Part shown: positions 60,101 to 60,272 of the stretch, piece by piece
How the letters are laid out: every line of letters begins with the position of its first letter
How positions within the stretch are numbered: the first letter of the stretch is position 1
Assembly (NCBI GenBank): GCA_910588845.1
Contig: CAJURU010000003.1
Span: 1-60,272, forward strand
DNA length: 60,272 bases
Origin: an uncultured Lachnospiraceae bacterium
GTDB taxonomy: Bacteria > Bacillota > Clostridia > Lachnospirales > Lachnospiraceae
Direction of reading: 5' to 3'
Notes under the pieces: model-generated
Seen by the model: only the letters and a program-made list of their open reading frames with translations
The model's database searches: none
What the model was told of the DNA's origin: nothing
Made by a program: the position numbers and the translations under genes

Positions 60101-60272
60101 TACTTCTTTGGCTCCGGCAGGAGACCTAAGGCATCCTCCCACTCTACTTCTTTGGCTTCGGTTAGAGGCATCAGGGCTCTCCCCAGATTCGCTGGGTCCC
60201 CCCTCATGCCAAATCGCGGGTCCCTCCTTAGGTCCTTTTACTTCTTTGGCTCCGGTAGGAGACCTAAGGCAT
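60101..60272. repeat. nested palindromic repeats upstream of trxA (runs off the window)
   Basis: Outer copy: head TACTTCTTTGGCT at 60101, arms GACCTAAGG (60123-60131) and CCTTAGGTC (60226-60234). Its loop is replaced by a second, diverged copy (60145-60210) with the same head and arms near GGCAT/ATGCC. A third copy begins with the head at 60239 and GACCTAAGG follows; it is cut by the window end. It is the same family as 23469-23534. No coding sequence is supported here. Confidence 0.75.

Noticed and set aside
60101..60272. Possible CRISPR repeat units at the window end
   Set aside because: Copies are palindromic, nested and unevenly spaced, and share no regular spacers; no cas genes nearby.

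Overview
The window looks like a chromosomal segment of an anaerobic, spore-forming, Gram-positive Clostridia member, most likely Lachnospiraceae. The evidence is spoIIM, a MurE with the meso-DAP motif DNPR, the PrkC/Stp pair, RNase Y, a YesM/YesN two-component pair, the anaerobic redox enzymes NfnAB and a flavodiiron protein, and Lys-rich secreted proteins with Ig-like or leucine-rich repeats. The Firmicutes-type LexA box and the abundant AAGGAGG ribosome binding sites fit this. The family assignment is inference. No rRNA, tRNA or CRISPR array was seen.

Layout. (1) 0.1-15.8 kb is a carbohydrate block: xylulokinase with a divergent LacI regulator, a secreted Ig-like protein, a YesM-type kinase, YesN-type regulator and solute-binding lipoprotein operon, and a 1,962-residue secreted enzyme with two GH43 domains and several binding modules. 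Together these suggest arabinoxylan or xylan use: outside cleavage, sensing at the membrane, binding of released sugars, and entry of xylulose into the pentose phosphate pathway. (2) 16-27 kb is mixed: MATE exporter, YchF, an SDR, a nitroreductase, a RloA/RloB (AbiL-like) defence pair, LarE, TcdA, an ECF S-component with a DUF4430 lipoprotein, and a short FNT channel. (3) 26-39.6 kb is a tightly packed minus-strand operon: murE, priA, def, fmt, a zinc peptidase, rsmB, rlmN, stp, prkC, rsgA, rpe and thiN, led by a clear promoter. (4) 39.7-48.9 kb has two small membrane proteins, an alanine symporter behind a structured leader, a MIF-like tautomerase, DUF6485, an ECF sigma/anti-sigma operon with two membrane proteins, and an nfnA-nfnB-fprA redox operon. 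(5) 49-53.5 kb has a secreted LRR protein with a Pro-Thr repeat, then aroE and a DAHP synthase on the plus strand. (6) 53.5-60.3 kb has a decayed xerD, spoIIM, a NUDIX hydrolase, rny, recX, recA with a LexA box, and trxA.

The least ordinary features are two families of palindromic repeats. One (outer arms GACCTAAGG/CCTTAGGTC, head TACTTCTTTGGCT) supplies the last 23 codons of tcdA and occurs as a nested array upstream of trxA. The other has 22-bp terminal inverted repeats around TGTCGCACTAACATA and lies upstream of lacI and beside a 113-nt hairpin. The xerD at its usual place next to spoIIM has lost its first catalytic arginine and its C-terminus. I did not find a multi-gene system that I can call new. 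The repeat families, the decayed xerD and the dual GH43 enzyme are the observations most worth following.
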